64,000 nt of DNA from Vanessa cardui (GCF_905220365.1 NC_061154.1:1612001-1676000), one strand, 5' to 3'. Counted from the stretch's first letter, positions 11,551 through 24,091 are shown. Made by a program: numbers and translations. Notes: generated from the sequence alone by a model not told the origin.

Positions 11551-14500
11551 ATAAGTAGATTGTATTTGTGTTGTCCCTGTTATACACACGTAAATGTACA
11601 TACGACCTTTTGTTCTAACGGCAACGATAAGCGTATTGAGGTATGTATATTTTGAATTATTTGCCACAACGACCACAATCAATTAGTATATAATTTATCG
11701 GCATCCTAGCATCGCATTAATATGAAACATGTCAGTTTCGTTACAGGGATTCTATGCTGTGTTTTATTTGAAATGAATTTAATTGTAAGTCTTTATTTTG
11801 TAAAACTATTAAATATATAATGTTTTATATCGAATTTGAAAGCAACGTTTGAATTAAGACTTTTCTTTTACAAATAAATAAGTACTAATGTTGAATATGT
11901 ATTAAAGTTAATAAGAGTAAAATAGTTTTTATTTCGATAATTAAAAATGTTTTTTTTTTTTAATATTCAATAAAAACTTTTTGAAAACATTATAATTTTT
12001 AATTATTAAAACTATTTTAAAATTGAATTAAAAGAAGCAATAAATATACGTATCAAAAATGATACCTTAGTCTTATACATGAAGTTGCAAATTCCAGGTA
12101 GCGTCATCTTGTACGCGATACTATATAATAGCAGATAAGAGAATACTAGAGTATCTTTATAATCTATGAATATTCATTCCAACTCTACATTGTAGAGTCT
12201 ACTACAACCATCAATATTACAAAATTTGAAAGAATTTCATCTGTAAACAGTTCCATACAAATATACATATAATATTTTATAAGTATATATTATATTGGAA
12301 ATCTTTCAATAGCGATTCGTATTCGTATTCGTAACGAGAGAACGATAGCCGAATACAATCGGGAGTCGTGAAATGGCATACTTTAAAACGCAATGCCTCA
12401 TACATTTGTCACAGGGCTGGTCAAATTACAGAGTCATTCGACTCGACCGCGTGCCAGCCAGCTGACCAACACGATAACGAGGGCTGCCATCGTGGAATCT
12501 TATTATACAATTGTATAAAATAATTATACATTATACTTAAGTTTTTATGATTTATAATGCGTGAATATTGATGGTAATGAAAATATTATATTATTGGTGA
12601 AAATCAATCAATAATTATTGAGTAACATAAGTGTGAAAGTATTTTAATGAAATAAATATATTCAGCTAACAATATATAATAATATAAGAACATATATATG
12701 ACATATATAATGACGAAATAAATCGCCATGTCTTTTACTGGAGATAGATGTTTTTTTATCAAATAATCTTTCATAAATATATTACTCTAAATTTACATTA
12801 AAAATTTTGTTAGATTTAGTAAATAGTAAAAAACTGTTAAAAACCATATACTGACATTTGTTTAAACTTTGACACATATCTAATTAAACACTTTCTGTAA
12901 CTATTTATTATTTTAATTGCTTATATCACAAACAAAAACTTTAAACTATGTGTGTTGTACTCACTAATAATATTACTGCCGAATACCGTGGTCACTGTTT
13001 TTGGGGCTAACGTGTAATGTATTGTAAAAATGTATGTATTTAATAATCAATTTACATAAAATACCTCTTCAAAATGGCAAGACATACATAATGTACATAA
13101 GTACTTTGGGCATTTCTATGTCAAAATTAAGCAATGTTATTATTATTTCTTATTAAATAAGAAAAAACAAAACTTCACTTTTCTTTTTTAAAATAAATAA
13201 TGTTATTTTCTAAAGCGTCGATGTTATAAATAATACAGTTGTATTCAATAATATATTTAGTTTTAACAAAGGACAAAACATACGAATGTAATTTACTATG
13301 AACTAGTGATCTAAGCAAAATTCTGTGAACTGATTTCTGACCGAACTGACTCTTTTGATTCACTAAACGTTACTAGATATTTAATAATGTGTGTAACACA
13401 CGAACACTTCTTTCAAAATTGTGCAGTGGAATTATTGTTATTTACTTTTTTATCTACATTTTATTTAGTTTAGACTTCTGCTCCCGTTGTCTATATGGTT
13501 TCTTTATTTCAAATTAAGAATATCTAATTGACCTAATTCTTTTTTAAATAGAGTATAAAACTATTCGAAATGTCATGTTCTTCTTAAAAGCTGAAATGTT
13601 ATAAGAAATTTCATATTTCGAACATTTTTTTTTTTATTTATGTAGACTAAGAAAATCAAGAAACTTGACATAGAAGTACAGAACTGTTTTGTCTATGCCT
13701 ACGTAAATGCGAATAATTAGAGGTCTAAATTTGATTTTTTTTAAATATTGTTCCTCCTTGGTATGGCAATTCCTATTCTTGTTACAATGTTACCAGTGGA
13801 GATATCAGGATTATTATTTTTTTTTTTTTTGATTCCATTAATATGCTTGTGTAGAGAATTAATTAAATTGTATTTTACTCAAAACGATTAAATTTATTTA
13901 TTTGACAATAATATTAGTGGAATTGCCGTCGATATAACTATATATATTTAATCAATTAATTTAAGCCTAACACTGGGCTTTGACACGGGAGCTTTCAGCG
14001 AAACTTTATTTTGACGGCATCTGTCTAGATTATCGGAACGCTATTGAGTGAAAAGCTAATTGTATGTTTTAGCAATACGGCAAATGCATTCATTGATGGA
14101 ATTTGATGTGATCGTCGCTAATGATTTATTTAATGATATTTCATTTGTTGACTATGTTTAAAATGACATTTTTATAGTTTATTTTCGTATTACTAGGAAT
14201 AAAATCAGATGTAAACATTTTAATTAAACTTTATTATAAATATTTTTGAATTTTCATAAATAATATTTTTAATAGAACAAAAACATAAATAGTCTATTTA
14301 ATTATTGAAATAAAAATACAAATTGAATTTTTAATATTTGCTATCATTATTTTATAGGTGGTAACATCGGTAGCCCTGACATCCCGTCAACGGGTAGTAA
14401 CTATTTCAGTGCGGTATGACTAACAAAAAAAAATACCTTAATTTTGAACAGTAACGTCATACAAGATTAAGAAAAAAAATATATTTATTACTGGCACAAA

Positions 14501-15261
14501 AAAAAACACAAAATGAAAGTTTTTTTTTTCTTATTAATAGGCACCGAGCACCACATACATTAATCCTAAAAAGGTTGTGTCATATTATAGGATTAGTTTC
14601 TTAACATCTTAAACCTTCGAGTAGTAAGTATTTTATGAGGATTTTTGTAAAAAATCCTTTGACGTAGATAGCCTGACCACTGCTGACACTTAGGTGCTTA
14701 TTGTGCTGAGAAATATTCGGTTCCCGGCTTTCTATTACTATGACCTGAAGTACATTATACAATGTACAGTCAGAGTAAGAAAACCTTTGTCCGTTTTCAA
14801 ATTCATTCCTTTATCAAGTCTTAAACCCTTAGTGCCCTTTGAATCTAAACGTCAAATCACTGCAACGCAATATGTCATTCTCGATCGGTAAAGCAGATCT
14901 CACACGAAAATAGATCTTAAGTCGTCGAACTTTTTCTTACCCCGCCTGTACATTATTAACAGTTATCCAAGAATTTAGAATACGTCGTCTGTGCAAATAA
15001 TTACTTAAATATTTCAAAACTTATATACTAAACTCAGCGCATTCGTTGTACAATAATTTACATTATATTATAACTGAAGTTGAAATTATGCGTGCCTATT
15101 ACCCTAGGGGGGAATGTGGAATGGTAGATGAACAGTAGAATTGATAGAAATACCATTGCCCATAATTATTTGACTGAATGGCGTTGTGGTTACTTATGAC
15201 AGAACGACGTAGGTTCGGCCTCGTTTAATTCAATCATATTTTGTATTTTATAAAACAACTA
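11551..15261. other. 3.7 kb with no recognisable gene or repeat
   Basis: This is the longest quiet stretch of the left half. It is AT-rich with many homopolymer T runs. A GC-richer patch lies at about 12305-12500 (TTCGTATTCGTATTCGTAACG, then ACTCGACCGCGTGCCAGCC). It could be a regulatory element but has no open frame. About 14345-14410 vaguely resembles the middle of repeat C. Small open frames at 13175 and 14694 are unsupported. Confidence 0.4.
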
Positions 15262-15700
15262 TTAGTTACCCGCGGCTTCGTTCATGTTTTAGGGTGTTGG
15301 TGGTCATGAATTAGACAAAAAAGTAGCCTTAGTCCTTTCTTTGAGTCCAACTTAGCTTCACACCAAATTTCATGAAGTATGTTTCAGTGTTTTTTTTTTT
15401 TAATAAATAAATAAATATTGGACAACATCACATACATTACTCTGATCCCAATGTAAGTAGCTAAAGCGCTTGTGTTATGGAAAATCAGATGTAATGAAGG
15501 TACCACAAACACCCAGACCCAAGACGACATAGAAAACTAATATACCTTCTACATCGACTCAGCCGGGAATCGAACCCGGGACCTCAGAGTGGCGTACCCA
15601 TGAAAACCGGTGTACACACCACTCGACCGCAGAGGTCGTGAAAGAGCAACAGACTGCAGACAGACTTACTTTTACATTTATAATATTAAATACATATTTC
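15262..15700 (+). mobile_element. Repeat I split by an E SINE
   Basis: The left half (TACCCGCGGCTTCGTTCATG through CACCAAATTTCATGAAGTAT) ends near 15395. The right half resumes at about 15639 with GTGAAAGAGCAACAGACTGC and runs to TTTACATTTATAATATTAAA. An uninterrupted copy at 25843 shows that these halves belong together. The E insertion is therefore younger than this I copy. Confidence 0.75.
15396..15638 (-). mobile_element. Repeat E (tRNA-derived SINE), full length
   Basis: In minus sense the head reads ACGACCTCTGCGGTCGAGTG (box A region), then box B GGTTCGATTCCC. A body with GGTGTTTGTGGTACC follows, and the tail is an ATTTATTTATT run on the left side. It has the anatomy of a tRNA-derived SINE with an internal RNA polymerase III promoter. 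It lies inside a repeat I copy. Confidence 0.8.
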
Positions 15701-16030
15701 AAATTTAAGAGAATACTGAAAAATTATACAGAGCCCTCGATACTTTTAGAACACGATAAATAGATTCCGTTTCTTTGGCGAGCAGTATTTCATCAAATCG
15801 ACACCGAGTTGATGCTCGCTGTCGGAACAAGGAATTCTATTGATTAGCTTCACTGACACACACACACATACATACATCCTAAAGCTCTTGATTGTTTACA
15901 GTAATAATTTGACAGGTCTTTTAAACTATAAATAATTTATACTTCGAATGAATTTGTGAAAGAGTCGTATAATAACATATGATTTATTTATTAACAACTG
16001 GTGGACAGTTTGGACTGTTAATCATTAAAT
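15701..16030. other. Non-coding stretch
   Basis: Contains a short (CA)n run at about 15856-15868; nothing else recognised. Confidence 0.4.
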
Positions 16031-16260
16031 AGTATAAAACAAAGTCACTTTTGCTGTCCCTATATCCCTTTGTACGCTTAAATCTATAAAACTACGCCAA
16101 CTGATTTTGATGCGGTTTTTTTAATAGACAGAGTCATTCGAGAAGAAAGTTTTTATATATAATACATGGAAAAATTCGTAAAGAAACACTTATAATTGTA
16201 GAAGTTTCTATTGTGATGTCATATCATTTCACCCGTGCAAAGCCGGGGCGGGTCGCTAGT
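16031..16260 (+). mobile_element. Repeat G copy
   Basis: Uninterrupted copy from AGTATAAAACAAAGTCACTT to GCAAAGCCGGGGCGGGTCGC. Compared with 3533 it retains the ACTGATTTTGATGCGGTTTT core. Confidence 0.75.
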
Positions 16261-16821
16261 TTAGATATAGAATGATAAATTAAATGATTTAAAAAGTATT
16301 TCTCAATACAAAATGTATTAAAGAGATGTTTAAAAACTTCAAGCTTGTGTTGTCCGATTTTTATACAGAATGTATTAATTTTGTTGTTGTTATTTAATCT
16401 TGAAAAATAACGAATGAAAAGCGCTTGTACTGAAATAAAATCTATTTTGATTTTATTTTCTATCGGGGTAGAAATATATTTTGAATGTAAACTAACACAT
16501 TTACGAGTGAATATTTTATTTTTATGTTAAACTAAACGGGCGTGTATCATTTTACGCGTAACGAAAAATTGAAACATGCCAATCTTTACTAATTTATGAG
16601 ACGAATTTTTATGTCTAAACTTAAGATACAGGCCGCTCCAGAGTGATATTTTTAGTATGTAAAATTATTATTTAAGTTGTAAGTAAGATAAAAGATTACT
16701 CAAGCGATATAACATACTCATTACTAGCATGAAATAAGTAAAGTTATATTTATGAAGAGGTCAATTCTACTAACAAAGCAATCGAATGAATTTAAATCAG
16801 TTTAAAGTCATAATCATATCA
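16261..16821. other. Non-coding stretch
   Basis: AT-rich; nothing recognised. Confidence 0.4.
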
Positions 16822-17205
16822 TAACAGCAATCTGTAAATTTCCCACTGCTGGGCTAAGGCCTCCTCTCACTTAGGCGCTACGCGCACCTTCTCCTCCTGC
16901 CTCAATAGGCGCCGCAGGGACCAAAGGGGGTCTCAGTACCCCGAGAATCTCCCCTAGGTGTTGGAGGCCCGCATAGGCGCGCCGACCGTCAGGGCGTCAC
17001 GATAGCATGCGTAAGCGATTCCGTGACGCCCGCCAAAAGACGGAGAGGGTACCGCTGGTCCTTTAGTGGGTAAACCCAGTGGACCTGGACACACCAGGGA
17101 ACCGGGGAGTCCCACATACCCCCCCCCCCCCAATCATTTCCTGGGTTTGGACCGTAGTCATCGGTTAAGATGAACGCGTTCTAACCACTGAGCCATCCTG
17201 GCTTC
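16822..17205 (-). mobile_element. Repeat B split by repeat D
   Basis: The 3' end of the SINE (CTGTAAATTTCCCACTGCTG through GGCCTCCTCTCAC) lies left. Its tRNA-like head (TGGGTTTGGACC to TTCTAACCACTGAGCCATCC) lies right, after about 255 bp of GC-rich D sequence. The middle of the SINE is missing, so a deletion accompanied or followed the insertion. Confidence 0.75.
16874..17131 (+). mobile_element. Repeat D, GC-rich retroposon
   Basis: Distinctly GC-rich against its surroundings. It contains GATAGCATGCGTAAGCGATT, CCCGCCAAAAGACGG and GGGTACCGCTGG and ends in a 13-base C run. The same block occurs inverted at 19896-20080. Both copies sit inside B SINEs. Its parent family is not identified; a GC-rich non-LTR 3' end is likely. 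Confidence 0.7.
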
Positions 17206-17575
17206 TATAGAATTAGCCTGGTTACGTTTTATCTAAGATTTATTTTTGTGAGAACTAGACAATCAGATCAGTTAACTTTTATTTTCAATTGAAGTTATAA
17301 TCGTCTGAATTTATAGAATAGTAAAAATTATATTTAAATTTTAGTAGGCTGTTTTAACGCCTATTTATAATAATATTTAGTTTAATTTCGCTCCGCTTAG
17401 CGTTAAACATGTATTGTCCGAAGACGACAATATGTAGACCTATTTAATTATATTTGCTTCATATGCAGATATATAATAAATGCAATAAGCAAATACGAGT
17501 TTCCATCTACTTGTCGCTTAGTACATATATACGAAATATTGATTATAATTGACAGATTGATTATAATATAGATTT
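17205..17575. other. Non-coding stretch
   Basis: Nothing recognised. Confidence 0.4.
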
Positions 17576-17818
17576 ACTTGGTGGTAGAGCTTTGTGCAAG
17601 CACGCCTAGGTAGGTTACACCAACTCATCAGATATTCTACCGCTAAACAACAGTACGTAGTATTGTTGTGTTCCGGTTTGAAGGGTGAGTTAGCCAGTGT
17701 ATATAGCCATAGCATCTTAGTTCCCAAGGTTGGTGGCGCATTAACGATGTAAGGAATGGTTAATATTTCTTACAGAGTCATTGTCTATGGGTGATGGTGA
17801 CCACTTACCATCGGGTGA
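17576..17818 (+). mobile_element. Repeat A, 3'-truncated
   Basis: This copy goes from ACTTGGTGGTAGAGCTTTGT to GACCACTTACCATCGGGTG. It then stops abruptly, without the last 40 bp and A-tail, where an opposite-sense A fragment begins. Confidence 0.85.
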
Positions 17819-17903
17819 GTACTGTTATTTGGCGGTAGAATAACTGATGTGTCCGTCTGGGTAGTACACCCAGACGGACTTGCACAAAGTCCTACCACCA
17901 AGT
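17819..17903 (-). mobile_element. Repeat A 5' fragment, inverted against its neighbour
   Basis: AGTACTGTTATTTGGCGGTA through CTACCACCAAGT is the first 85 bp of the family in minus sense. It directly abuts the plus-sense copy on its left, so the two 5' ends can pair. TGTCCGTCTGGGTAGTACACCCAGACGGAC also forms a small internal hairpin at about 17849-17878. Confidence 0.8.
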
Positions 17904-18635
17904 GAACTGTGAAGCTGTGCACTATTATTTAAATTTTTTTCAATATACTTTTATTAAATGTAAGTTTTTTTTCTAAGCATAATAATGAAGATATTTAATA
18001 CTAAATTTAAAAAAAAATGTTTTTTTTTTATTTTACTACTTGTTGTGGTGTAGCTACTTTACCATGGTAAGTGAAATTAATGCCTGGCAGTGTAATTGTG
18101 TTGTATTCAATTAAAAATCCACTAAAATAATTTACCGTCACAAATTTGACGTTTCATTCCTGCCTTTCTTAACTACAGTCATCCCAAAAGAAAGGTGAGA
18201 TAGAAGATATTTCCATCTCACGCATAGTTCTATGAGACGGAAATATGACACGATCACGTGCTTATAAAACACCGTTAGAAAAACAATTACATTTAAAATC
18301 AACATCTACGAAAAAATATTACGCTGTATCACATATGGATATTAAATGTCCTTCAGTACACATTATCTATTCAGGAAAATATCTTTATTGTTTTAATATC
18401 TAATATCTTTACCGAATTAATATAATACGTATTATTTAAAAAGCAAGTAATGCAGAGCGTTTGTTTTGTTTATCTATCGTCCCTGACACGAGTTCATGTG
18501 ACGATGATCGGTGATACGTGCGATTTAAAAATTATATGATGAAATATTATTAACATATTAACATCACCTATTATTGATATTTTTGTAACAAAAAAATAAC
18601 TAACATCTAAAACTGTTCATAGTATTATTATTAAA
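17904..18635. other. Non-coding stretch
   Basis: AT-rich; nothing recognised. Confidence 0.4.
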
Positions 18636-18803
18636 TTTTTTTATGGTATAGTTTGGCGGACGAGCATATGGGCCACCTGATGGTAAGTGGTCACCATTGC
18701 CTATAGACAATGACGCTGTAAGAAATATTAACTATTCCTTACATCGTCAATGTGCCACCAACTTTGGGAACTAAGATGTTATGTCGCTTGTGCCTGTAGT
18801 TAA
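18636..18803 (-). mobile_element. Repeat A, 5'-truncated
   Basis: The T-run and TATGGTATAGTTTGGCGG 3' end are present. The copy stops after GTGCCTGTAGTTA, which is the common 5'-truncation pattern of a retroposon. Confidence 0.8.
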
Positions 18804-19723
18804 ATTTAAATCGATATAAGATTATTTTTATTATTACAGTTATTAAAAACGGGGTTACCATGTTTCGGATTGTTTCGAGTATCGAGTGCACGTAAAACAA
18901 ATATAACAAACACAATAGTAGGGGTAAAAGTGACAATGGTAGTGGTAACCAGTGTTCACGCAGCAAACGTACGAGAAAGGAGGTAGTCCGATATGGACAC
19001 TTCTAATGCCTCAACAGCTACCCTCAAACTTCAGTCTCGTGAACAAGACATGTCGAAATAAATATCCATCTAATAAGTATAAATACATGGTATATATACC
19101 GTTTTCAACAATTGTATTAATAACAATATTCTCTAAATTGTGCTTAAAAAAAACTTGTACAATTCGGTAGAAAACGCTGTCAGACTGGTACATTCGTGAA
19201 CGTATTACGATGTTAATTGTAAGACGGAAAAATAATGCAAACTGTCAAATATTTATGTAACCATTTAGGTGGTTCAGCTTATAAGTCTGAAATTCTCAAT
19301 AGGGCCGGATTTAGGCATTTTCCAATGACATAACCTTGTGTCGGAAATCACGTAAAGCCTTCGAGGCTCCGACTGATCTCTTCTCACTTCTATCTGCTGT
19401 CAAAATGGCCTATAGACATATAATGGCCTATAGATATATCCTGTTGGGTAGATATTTTTTATAGATTACAAAAAGTTCATTACGCATATTTTTATATTAA
19501 TGAAATTATATGTATTTTTCTTTGTTTTTAGGTTAAAAGTATTATTATGCTTAAAGGTATTTTGCTTGCGAAGAACTTTAACCAAATTCCTTAATATTTC
19601 ATCAAGACGGTTCTTCATGCACTTATAGCGTAACAGCGGATATATAACAGAAGTGATCAATACAGTTAGACATAGTAAATAAACCCCTTGATAGGACAAT
19701 TAATAATTTTATTAAAAAGACGT
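18804..19723. other. Non-coding stretch
   Basis: Several 60-77-codon open frames overlap on both strands (18739-19699), none with a family signature or splice logic. Nothing recognised. Confidence 0.4.
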
Positions 19724-20125
19724 GATTTATAACCGACGATTCTGAGTTCAAACCCTGGACTAAATTATCATTTAATTTGTATTTATAATTCGATTATGGT
19801 TCGACGGTTTGAAACCGAAAGGAAACCTGCCTTTAACGGATAAGAGCCTGTATGAGCTATCAACCAAACCTATTCCTTTAACCCCCCTTGTAACTATATT
19901 TTTTTATCGCTGGAATAACGCTTTACGCGCTTCCCCCACGTGATGGAAGATGGGGGGGGGACGCCTGGTTCCTGAATGCCGAGTGCGCCCCGGCCCACCA
20001 TGTTTACCCTCTAAAAACACCAGCGGTACCCTCACCGTCTTTCGGCGGGCGCCACGGGATCGCTTACGCATGCTACCGTGAACCCCCCTTGTAACTTAGG
20101 CCAACGCATACAGTGGTACATTAAA
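19724..20125 (+). mobile_element. Repeat B, old copy split by repeat D
   Basis: A decayed B SINE (GATTCTGAGTTCAAACCCTG, then GAAAGGAAACCTGCC) is interrupted at 19896. It resumes at about 20097 with AGGCCAACGCATACAGTGGT, the counterpart of AGGCCTTAGCCCAGCAGTGG. The host copy is much more diverged than most other B copies here. Confidence 0.65.
19896..20080 (-). mobile_element. Repeat D with perfect 16-bp target duplication
   Basis: The insertion is flanked by identical AACCCCCCTTGTAACT at 19880-19895 and 20081-20096. A T-run sits at the left end (TATTTTTTTATCGC), so the minus strand is sense with an A-tail, the hallmark of target-primed retroposition. Minus-sense order: GCATGCGTAAGCGATCCCGT, then GCCGAAAGACGGTGAGGGTA, then a run of eight or more C. 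This fixes both ends of the repeat. Confidence 0.85.
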
Positions 20126-20453
20126 ATAGATGAGTCGAAAACATGATGCTTTCTCGCTCTCTCTTTTAACTATCCACACAGTAACCAAATTATTACAGTA
20201 TCATCCGAATAACATACATTTGCAAAGTTTCAAATATCGTACTACAATTAGAAGTAGTTTGAAATCGACTTCCTAGATTTGTTTACATACTAACTTTGTT
20301 ACTCTAATGCAAGTTCAACTGAAATACAAACTTATTGACAATTATTTTTTATATAACTTTTGGTAGTTAAGACTACGCCTATATTAAATGATAGTTTTAA
20401 TTAGTTTAATTATGTGTCAAGCAAATAATTCTATGAATAAAACGTTTGTATCT
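20126..20453. other. Non-coding stretch
   Basis: Nothing recognised. Confidence 0.4.
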
Positions 20454-20714
20454 TTTTTTTTCTTTAGGTTGGCCGACGAACATATGGGCCACCTGATGGT
20501 AAGTGGTCACCATCACCCATAGACAATGAAGCTGTAAGAAATATTAACTCTTCCTCACATTGCCAATGTGCCACCAACCTTGGGAACTAAGATGTTATTT
20601 CCCTTGTGCCTGTAGTTACAATGGCTCACTCACCCTTCAAACCGGAACACAACAATACTGAGTACTGTTATTTGGCGGTAGAATAACTGATGGGTGGGTG
20701 GTACCCAGACGGTA
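20454..20714 (-). mobile_element. Repeat A, nearly complete
   Basis: From the T-run and CTTTAGGTTGGCCGACGAAC to GGTGGTACCCAGACGG. The terminal CTACCACCAAGT of the family is missing. Confidence 0.85.
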
Positions 20715-21321
20715 TATAATATATAATATAGACGTAAGTACTATAAGTCGAAAAGGAATCTATATTGCTAGAAATGTTAACAGTGTAACTAAATAAATGT
20801 TCCAGTAAAATTTGACCTTGAGATTTTATCCATTACCGCTTCAAGATTCAAATCGAAATTAATAAACGATTATTAAAGAATATTCTCGATTGACATCTCC
20901 TGTTCCTAGGTTAATGCCTACACAATAATATTATTACCCTGACTTTACATTTATTACGCACGAGATGTTTACATCGATCACCAAGATTACATGCCTAGAG
21001 ATTTATCTAAAAGGGCGTGGATTTCGACTGATTACAAATCAAACGAAGGTTAATTTTTTCTTCATTCGCTGATTACAATTTAAAATATACAATATTATTA
21101 AAGTTATGAAACGAAAAAGATATCCGAATCAGAGGCGACAAGACTCAATTTGTCCAATATGATCTATTTATAAATTCCATACACAAGTTCCCAAATCATA
21201 CACTCATCCGAATCGTTTGAGACACGACGAAACTAAAACAATATCATTTTGATATTGTAATAGAGGAACGGACATAACATCTCTGACTAAACGTTGAAGT
21301 ATATCGTTAATAAAAGACTTA
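20715..21321. other. Non-coding stretch
   Basis: Nothing recognised. Confidence 0.4.
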
Positions 21322-21505
21322 CAACAACAAAGTCAGCCTGTAAATTTCCAACTGCTGGGCTGCCACCACACTGATCCAATGCGGATTGGTAGAATACACA
21401 TGTGGCAGAATTCGCTCACGATTTTTTAGCGGTGCTTGTCTGATTTTGAACCCGCAATCATCGGTGATGATGCACGTGTTCTAACCACTGGGCCATCTCG
21501 GCTCT
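21322..21505 (-). mobile_element. Repeat B with internal deletion
   Basis: It keeps the 3' end (GCCTGTAAATTTCCAACTGC) and the tRNA-like head (GAACCCGCAATCATCGG, TCTAACCACTGGGCCATCTC). The GGAGAAGGTTTGG stretch and part of the middle are missing. Confidence 0.8.
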
Positions 21506-22114
21506 AAAGTAAAGGCATGCGATACAGGGATTTATTACAAAAGTATCAAATAAAATATAATAAAGTATGTATTTAATAAAAGCCAGTGAAAGTTATCGAA
21601 GAAAACCAATTAATGCTGAAATTAGTTGCCATCGAAATTTTGCCACCGTAGCCAATGTAGCTTGGTTAGAAAACCATAATTGCGTAGTAGCCTGCATATA
21701 TTCATTGGTCTTCTGGGATATACTCTGGTACTCTGTGATATTAAGTTCCTTTATGAAAATTGGAGGTCCAATTACAAGCATTTGTGGTGATTGATCTTAG
21801 TTCACATAATTGAGAGCGTATTGACGGTAAATGAATGATTTATTATTTTCAGTAGAAATCAGCTAACTTGATACTCGTATACAAAAGCTCAAATGTTTAG
21901 ATGGCATGAACGAAGTATGAAAGAAAGCAGTATGAAGATTAGAAGCGATAAAGCCAAAGAAAGAACGAGCGATTTATGTAGAATTGGCTTGACCAGATTA
22001 AGACATTCTTCAAGTGTTATATCTATGATGATGGTGATGATAATAATAAAAAGTTGAAAGCGTACGCCAGCTATCATTCCACAAGCCAGTAAAATCTGAC
22101 TATTAAGTACAAAA
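21506..22114. other. Non-coding stretch
   Basis: Open frames of 75 and 62 codons lie face to face at 21567-21794; neither shows family motifs. Nothing supported. Confidence 0.4.
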
Positions 22115-22196
22115 TCTAGTTGCTTGTTCGGTTTTGATCTCATAATCAACGTTTGAGATTCACGTGCTCTGACCACAGGGGCATATCAACTCTAAA
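22115..22196 (-). mobile_element. Repeat B head, decayed
   Basis: TTGTTCGGTTTTGATCTCAT, CACGTGCTCTGACCACAGGG and GCATATCAACTCT correspond base by base to the tRNA-like head of B with many substitutions. Confidence 0.5.
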
Positions 22197-23688
22197 AATA
22201 AATGTCAACATTGCTTTTTATCATTAATGAAAACAAAATTTGGTTCAGATTTTATTGTTCCATTATGTACATAAATAAAATGTATTATTATTTTCACAAC
22301 ATATTCGATGTTGATAATGTAATGTAGTTTTATTTTAATAGGTTTCACCAAAGAGTTAAGATAACAAAACGTCTCTATAGCATATAAAAATGATAAAAAC
22401 AAATATTATATAAAAACCGCATGCAAAGATTTACACTTGAGCATATTCTATTTTTCAATGTAAAAAAAATAGAATACTAACTCTTAAATTAAAATTTAAA
22501 ATAAGAACACATATAGTTAAACTTACACTAGTTTAAATATCGAACGAATTTACGAAGATCATTCAATTAATTGAATTAAAATCCTTTTTGTGTATAACGG
22601 TTAAAGATACTCATTTACAGGAAACGTAGACAGCTTGAACTTAAAACAAAAACTTGAAAATAATAAAACAACGGCTAAGTTTTAATAAATAAATAATATA
22701 ATCTCAACATTTAACGAAACGTCTTTGAGATTACAAATACATTTTCGTATTTTGCAAGAATAAATGTCAAACAAACAAGGTCGGTGATGTAACTGGTGAT
22801 GACGGGAGAACAGATAACACGGTTCACATTGATAGCCGCTAGCTTAGTGAACGTCACCGTCTTATTATTGAATAATTATATTCAATTTAAAACATCTTAT
22901 ACCCGCAATTTTCACACTGCAGCGAATAGAAAATCAAAAGCGTCACGAAGAGTCCCGTGTAGTGAATGACGTCACTAAAAATAAACATGGCGCCGTGTCA
23001 AACCGCCATGTCAACTTACAGGCGCTAGCTTTACCATAGTGTCAAAAAACAATAAATATCTTTCAATACACTTTTTTTTATTCAAAGATAAGTTAGGAAA
23101 CACTAATGTAATCACGAGTATGTTAACGGCTTTATAATTAGTATTGATAAATTAATTACCGGAAAACATTGTAATATTTACAAATACAGTGCCCCGCAGC
23201 TTAGCCGGCAACAACCTTTATTTGTTTTACTAATCAAAACTGTGAAGATTATTTGTCAATAACATTTATTTTATAGTTAATTATTATTAAAACAAGCAAC
23301 TTTGTTAAAATTATTTTAATTTCAATAAAAACTTTTCATCTTTTACGTTTGTAACTTTATTTTAGAATGTCCATTATGCACTTCACTCATTATTGCATGA
23401 ACAGGAGTCAGTGAGAGCGCTCGCATTCATCCCAGTTTTCGACATATACTCGTATATAACCGTTGCTGTATTTTTGGAGAAGATATTATTCCTCAGAACC
23501 TATTGGACCTTTTTGGTGAAATAAATATTCGGTCTAAATCTACTTATTCAAGAGAAGATATCATGTGTGCATGTACATTGAACATTGGTGGAAATTTGTA
23601 ACTCGGTAGAACTTACATTCTGTAATGGAAGCGTGAAACTTATTTCAATACTATAAAGCTGGCGTATTTGTGGTGTAAGAAATGACTT
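22197..23688. other. Non-coding stretch with a GC-richer patch
   Basis: The patch at about 22920-23030 contains the palindrome TGACGTCA (CRE/ATF type) within GAATGACGTCACTAAAA, and then ATGGCGCCGTG. It could be a regulatory element or an old repeat. The rest is AT-rich with nothing recognised. Confidence 0.35.
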
Positions 23689-23906
23689 TATTGGTGGTAG
23701 GGCTTTGTGCAAGCCCGTCTGGGTAGGTACCACCCACTCATCAGTTATTCTACCGCCAAATAACAGTACTCAGTATTGTTGTGTTCCGGTTTGGAGGGTG
23801 AGTGTGCCAGTGTAACTACAGGCACAAGGGACATAACATCTTAGTTCCCAAGGCTGGTGGCGCAGTGACGATGTAAGGAATAGTTAATATTTCTTACAGC
23901 GCCATA
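23689..23906 (+). mobile_element. Repeat A, 3'-truncated
   Basis: A well-preserved 5' two thirds from TTGGTGGTAGGGCTTTGTGC to AATATTTCTTACAGCGCCA, then unrelated sequence. Loss of the 3' end is unusual for retroposition and suggests a later deletion. Confidence 0.85.
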
Positions 23907-24041
23907 TTGTAACAATCTCAGCGTCCACCCCATGTCCTATGTTAAGAAAAAATATCCTGAGATGGTGCGAAATTTTGACATATATCATGCGTAATTATAA
24001 TATTTATAATTATAATTTATAATATCTATCATTAATAGTAC

Positions 24042-24091
24042 AGGAGGTCTTAGCCTAGCAGTGGGAAAATTAGAGCCTGTTACTTTTTACT
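24042..24091 (+). mobile_element. Repeat B 3' fragment
   Basis: AGGAGGTCTTAGCCTAGCAG, then TGGGAAAATTAGAGCCTGTT, is the extreme 3' end of B. Confidence 0.65.

Noticed and set aside
18739..19699. Cluster of small open frames on both strands
   Set aside because: Overlapping frames in AT-rich DNA without splice logic, bias or similarity; part of the first lies in a repeat A copy.
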